DNA of 64,000 nucleotides. It comes from Botryosphaeria dothidea (taxonomy: Eukaryota > Ascomycota > Dothideomycetes > Botryosphaeriales > Botryosphaeriaceae). Every line of letters begins with the position of its first letter. Within the stretch, counting starts at the first letter, position 1. The translations under genes were made by a program, and so were the position numbers. The notes under the pieces were generated by a model. The model searched no databases, was not told where the DNA came from, and saw nothing but the letters and a program-made list of their open reading frames with translations. The stretch spans positions 1,860,001 to 1,924,000 of the forward strand of contig WWBZ02000040.1 in the NCBI GenBank assembly GCA_011503125.2, read 5' to 3'. This document shows, piece by piece, positions 59,624 through 64,000 of the stretch.

Positions 59624-61670
59624 ATGTCGCTCGCCGCTTCCTCTCCTTCGCGCCTTTCTTTTCTGCTGTCTTGTGCATTGTACTTCCTCTCGTTTACCAC
59701 CTCCGCCCGCGCCGACCTGAACAACGACACCTCGCCGACTTTTTTCTTCCACTCCGTGCGTGCCGCCTGCCCGCGCCGTCCCCAACTGCTTTCTAACGTG
59801 CCCGCTGCAGAGGCCGGAGCTCCATGCCCCCATAATACACTTTGACGTTCTCTGGCCCGACTTTGTGTCTCCGGGCTACATATTTCTCTCGCCCTACCGC
59901 AACGTCGACCCGGGCCCCTACATCTACGATAATTATGGCGTACGTCCCGCGCCCGCCCGCGCTTGCACCTCCCGCTGACTCCCGCAGAACCTCGTTTGGT
60001 CCGGAGCTGGTCTCATGGGCCCCATGGTTGGCCACGCCCCGCGAGTCTGCGACTACCAGGGCGCCGATCACCTTTGCTTCTACCAGGGCGAACAGTACCA
60101 GGGCTTTGCTCGCGGCCACGGCATGATCATGAACAACGAGTACCGCATTGTGAAGACCGTCGAAAGCGGGGGTTCGACCGCTCAGGCCGATATGCACGAG
60201 TTCCGCGTGCTCCCCGGCGGCAAGACGGCCCTCCTGACCGTCTACCAGACCCACCAGTACGACCTGGCGCCCTTTGGCATCGAGCGTGGCATGGGATGGA
60301 TTGTGGACAGCGTCTTCCAAGAGGTCGACATTGAGACGAATGACGTGCTGTTTGAGTGGCGGGCTCTGGATCAAGTTTCGCCCAGCTTCAGCTACACAAT
60401 GCCGGGGACCACCGACACCAGCGGTGACGGCCGTTCACACGACTCTCCGTGGGACTACTTCCACATCAACTCGATTGACAAGAACGCCGATGGCGACTAT
60501 CTGATCTCATCGCGCCACATGGCGGCCGTGTACAAGATCTCGGGCGAGGACGGTCACATAATATGGGAGCTCAACGGCGCAAACCCGAGTTTCCACAATA
60601 CCAATCTCCACTTCTCCAGCCAGCATCATGCGCGCTGGCTGAAGGAGAACTCGACACACACAATCCTGTCTCTGTTTGACAACGCGAGCAATCATTACAA
60701 CGACACGAACCCGTGGTCGCGCGGCATGACGATTTCCATCAACCACATCGACAGGACGGCGTCAATGCTGCAGGAGTGGCTGGCGCCGGACGCGGCCGGC
60801 GGAGTCCTGTCGGGATCGCAGGGCAACATGCAGGTGATGAAGGACGGCCACGTCATGATCGGTTGGGGAAACAACCCCTTCTTTTCTGAGCATCTGCCGA
60901 CGGGCGAGGCCGTCTTGTACGGCAAACTCGCGCAACCCGAGTCGGGCGTGGTGAACTACCGCGTCTACAAGTACGAGTGGTCGGGGACCCCACGGGACAA
61001 CCCCGCGTTGTGGACGTACTCGCGCACGGGTACCAGCGTTGCCGGCATGGTCTTCTACGTCTCATGGAACGGCGCCACCGAGGTGCGATCGTGGAAATTC
61101 TACGCAAGCAACGACGCCAACGGGCCGTGGGAGTTTGTGGGTAACGCAACTAAGAGGGGCTTCGAGACGCGGCTGCGCATCGAGACGGTCAAGTCGTACG
61201 CGTTCGCCGAGGCGTTGGACGAGCATGGGAATGTGCTGCGGCGCTCGTCCGTCACCAAGACGTTTGTGCCATCGGCAGGGCTGATGCCGTCGTGCGACGA
61301 CTGGAGCTGCCAGAGGCACCCACCGCTCGACGAGGGCGAGGAGATCGAGGCGCACGCACCATTCGTGGCCAACGGCGGAGCTGGGTGGAATACGGGACTG
61401 AACAGCAAGAACTACTACATGTCGCTACCAAAGTCGGCGGGGTCGTTCATCATGAGCATTGCGGGACCGTTGTCGGTGGGCGTGGTGGTGGTGCTCCTGC
61501 TTGCGCTGTGTCTGTACAAACACCGGGCGATGCGGAGCATGTCAGGGTGGCAGCGGTCGTTGCAGCAGCGAGCGGTCGACCTGCAGGAGGTGCTGAGCCC
61601 GGACGGGGTGCGGCAGCGGCTCCTGAAGCAATACAAACGAGTAGGGGATGCCGAGACGGCGGGGCTATAA
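59624..61670 (+). CDS. Membrane-anchored arylsulfotransferase-family protein (Arylsulfotransfer_2)
   Basis: Three exons (59624-59755, 59811-59939, 59988-61670), all phase 0, give 647 residues. A signal peptide spans about residues 1-30 (LSFLLSCALYFLSFTTSARA, then DLNND). The long extracytoplasmic part contains beta-propeller-like segments typical of the family: YIFLSPY, GPYIYDN, GNLVWSG, HEFRVLPGGKTALLTVYQ, SPWDYFHINSIDKNADGDYL, ISSRHMAAVYKISGEDGHII, WELNG, HFSSQHHARW and a segment around ITISINHIDR-type repeats. Several Asn-x-Ser/Thr sites fit a secreted or luminal location. A single transmembrane helix at about 572-597 (VGVVVVLLLALCLYKHRA) is followed by a short basic cytosolic tail. Bacterial relatives transfer sulfate between phenols, but the activity of fungal members is unproven. 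Confidence 0.88.
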
Positions 61671-62497
61671 GGCAGGACTTTGTAGATAATAGACAGCTAA
61701 GAACAAACATTGTAATGCACATCAGGCGTCCCGAGATCAGTGGCCGTGATATCCGACTTGGCGAGGCTGCATGCGGTGATGTCAGTCGGTCATGCAGAGG
61801 TGGTTTGGGTTGTGCCGGAGAGGGCAGCGAGCGGCATGGTCGTGGTCGTGGTCGTACTCCGTCAGTGGCTGCTCAGCATGGCTGGCAGATAACGGCGCGC
61901 GTTCGCTGTGGCTGTGGCTGTGGCTGGGATGGCGGGCCAAGGGCGGCGGGCAGGCAGGGGCTGACGGGCTCGGGCAGCGAGGGCGGCGGGCAGGCAGACG
62001 CTGCGGGCTGCTATTGATAGGCGTGTGGAAAATGCTCGAACACGCAGACGAGTCGGGCAACACAAGCCTTCCCAAGCTTTCCACGCCTCGGGGCCGGGGA
62101 TGGGCGGCGTTAGGCCTCGGGCCCGGATGCGGAGGCGATCGGCGAGAGGGCATGTCGCGGTGGATTGCGCGGCCGTCGCAAATAGCCTGAGGCGGGTGGC
62201 TGCGACAGGTGACGGCGGGCGTGGCAGATGGCAGGGCGCGCGGGCTCAGGCACTCATCCCCTGGCAATGTCGCGCCTGCCGCCCTTCGACGCAGTCCCTG
62301 TCGCCAAGCCAGCCAAGAACAGGGCCTGAAGCACGTCCAGAAAGCCCAGTACGTATGCAGCTGCGACGGAGCTGACGGAGGCGCCCCACAGCCTGCGTTA
62401 TCGCCCACGCTGCCGGCGGCGTACATCCTATTGTACAGCCCCGTCCCGCCGGTCGAGCTGTGTTTTCTCCGTCCCTCCTCCCCAGTCCAGCCCGATC
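61671..62497. other. Intergenic region
   Basis: 827 bases, GC-rich, with short GGCTGTGGCTGTGGCT-type repeats near 61909-61925. Likely the 3' UTR of the arylsulfotransferase-family gene and promoter of the MFS gene. No gene seen. Confidence 0.5.
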
Positions 62498-64000
62498 ATG
62501 CGCAGCAGAACCACCTCCCAGGCCGAGCCCGCTGACTCGTCCTCCGGCGCCGCTCTGCGCCAGCACAAAGCTCATCAACGCCATGGTTCCGGCGTGCACA
62601 ACCGCTCCGTCTCCCTCGGCCGCCTCGAGCTCGACCAAGACTTCGACATGGACACCCCAATTGAGCACTCCAAGCCTCCGCCCGCCTCGTGGGCCAACCT
62701 GCCGCACAAGGGCCAGCTCGCCGTCCTGGCCTTCTCGCGCTTCGTCGACTTCTTCCAGATGGCCTCGCTGCAGACCTACATGGTCCACCAGCTCAAGTCC
62801 TTCGATCCCTCACTGCCCGACTCGGCCATCTCCCACCAGGCCGGCGTGCTGCAGGGCAGCTTCACCGCTGCCCAGATCGTCACTGCCGTCGTCTGGGGCC
62901 GTGTCGCCGACGCGCCCTGGTGTGGCCGCAAGCGTGTGCTGCTGATCGGCCTCGTCGGCACTGCTTTCTCCTGTCTGGGCGTGGGTTTCTCGCATACTTT
63001 CCTGCAGGCCACGCTCTGGCGCATGTTTGGCGGTGCCATCAACGGCACCATCGGCTCCGCCCGAACCATGGTTGCTGAGACCGTTGAGAAGAGGTTCCAC
63101 TCGCGTGCCTTTCTGCTGCTCCCGCTAGCCTTCAACGTCGCCAACATCCTGGGTCCCAGTAAGTCCCTCGGCCTTGCAGACTTTCTGTCGCCGCTGACCG
63201 CGTTTCCCAGTCCTCAGTGGCCTGCTCGTCGAGCCCGTTGCTGCGTATCCGAAGCTGTTTGGGCCAGCCTCCGTCTTTGGCGGCCTCGATGGCGTCGAAT
63301 GGATGGAGAAGTATCCATACGCCATGCCTAATCTTCTTTGCGCTATTCTGCTCGTTCTCGAGGCCATTGCCGTCCACTTCCTGCTCATCGAGACTCTGGC
63401 CAGCATCCGAAACTCCAAAGTCCCGCTGCCCGGCCCCATGGATCTCGTTAAGAAGTTCATTTCCAGATTCACCTCGCCCAATTCTCACAGGTACGCCCTT
63501 GTTGACAACTCTTCCGAGGGTTTGCTGGCCGGCATGGACGACAACACCATTGAACTCTCACCGATAAATGGCTCTGAGAAGCCAAAAATGTCCAAGCGTC
63601 CGCAGGTTTTGCCGTTCAGCCGTATCTGGACGGCCAATGTGCTATGGGTCCTGCTCTCGATCGCCATCTTCGACTTCCACATGGGGTGCGTCGTTCCATC
63701 CCGCCCACCGCATTTTTTTTTTCCTCGCCGCTAACCGTGTTTGTATAGTGCCTTCTCCAGCCTTTGGATCGTCTATTTGTCCACCGACAGGCCCGAGTCT
63801 GAAATTACTGCCCGCTTCACCAAGAGGTCTAACCCCTTCATCTTCAGCGGCGGCCTTGCCTTCGAACCTGCCGCCATAGGTTTTGCTCTTGCCGTTTTGG
63901 GTATCGTTGGTCTGTTCCTTCAGCTCTCCATATACCCTTGGGCCAACTCACGATTTGGCCTCATGCGTTGCTTCCGTTACTCGTTGTTCCTTTTTCCCTT
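62498..64000 (+). CDS. MFS transporter (DHA1-like), 3' end cut by the window edge
   Basis: Three exons are present (62498-63158, 63211-63685, 63749 to the window end), encoding about 460 residues before the sequence stops. A disordered Ser/His-rich N-terminus (about 65 residues) is followed by a first membrane span (LAVLAFSRFVDFFQMASLQTY). MFS motif A appears as WGRVADAPWCGRKRVLLIG between spans 2 and 3, and a motif-C-like NVANILGPILSGLL is in span 5. A large cytosolic loop with ELSPINGSEKPKMSKRP separates the halves. The last visible spans are VLWVLLSIAIFDFHMGAFSS and IGFALAVLGIVGLFLQLSIY. It resembles the proton-antiporter-type MFS group that includes yeast YCR023C-like proteins. The substrate is unknown. 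Frame is kept across both introns and stays open to base 64000. Confidence 0.88.

Noticed and set aside
1..64000. CRISPR arrays, operons with ribosome binding sites, insertion sequences
   Set aside because: The window is eukaryotic (spliced genes throughout). No regularly spaced direct repeats and no transposase or reverse-transcriptase segments were found.

Overview
The window looks like nuclear DNA of a filamentous ascomycete (Pezizomycotina). The evidence is short GT-AG introns of about 50-70 bases with CTGAC/CTAAC-like branch sites, long GC-rich intergenic regions, and protein families typical of these fungi. A Dothideomycete is my best guess, but species cannot be read from the sequence. 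I found no prokaryotic features, CRISPR arrays, rRNA, convincing tRNA genes or intact transposons. Exon models were built by hand from reading-frame continuity, splice-site consensus and protein-family conservation.

Layout. 1.6-3.3 kb: two-zinc-finger protein (+). 3.8-5.3 kb: GRASP/Grh1 Golgi stacking protein (-), divergent from trimethylguanosine synthase TGS1 (+, 5.6-6.6 kb). 7.5-11.1 kb: TFIID subunit TAF1 (+). 13.1-14.4 kb: linker histone H1 with seven exons (+). 16.1-19.0 kb: Mss4-type PI4P 5-kinase (+). 21.0-23.0 kb: MBOAT protein GUP1 (-), divergent from ARP4 (+, 23.4-25.1 kb). 25.6-30.4 kb: condensin SMC4 (+). 30.9-32.0 kb: BTB protein with a C-terminal Cys cluster (-). 33.1-34.7 kb: triple-KH RNA-binding protein (-). 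35.7-36.8 kb: CENP-K/Sim4-like kinetochore protein (+). 37.1-37.6 kb: ribosomal protein eL29 (+). 38.9-40.8 kb: unrecognised 625-residue coiled-coil/disordered protein (+). 43.4-46.1 kb: grainyhead/CP2 transcription factor (+), isolated between two gene deserts. 49.7-50.5 kb: ureidoglycolate lyase (-). 50.5-53.7 kb: gene-poor, AT-richer island. 53.7-55.8 kb: GCNA-like SprT protease with zinc ribbon and HMG box (-). 57.7-58.7 kb: P-loop sulfotransferase-like protein (+). 59.6-61.7 kb: membrane-anchored arylsulfotransferase-family protein (+). 62.5 kb to the end: MFS transporter, cut by the window edge (+).

How the genes relate. Most of the window is housekeeping: transcription and chromatin (TAF1, H1, ARP4), chromosome structure and segregation (SMC4, CENP-K-like), DNA-protein crosslink repair (GCNA-like), RNA processing and binding (TGS1, KH protein), translation (eL29), and membrane traffic or lipids (GRASP, PI4P 5-kinase, GUP1). 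The accessory-like parts are the right end, with two sulfotransfer-type proteins beside a transporter, and the ureide-catabolism gene. Upstream of that gene lies a perfect inverted pair of GATA sites, which suggests nitrogen-catabolite control. That palindrome, the sulfotransfer/transporter trio, and the BTB/Cys-cluster and GCNA-like proteins are the points most worth following up. I saw no convincing undescribed system.
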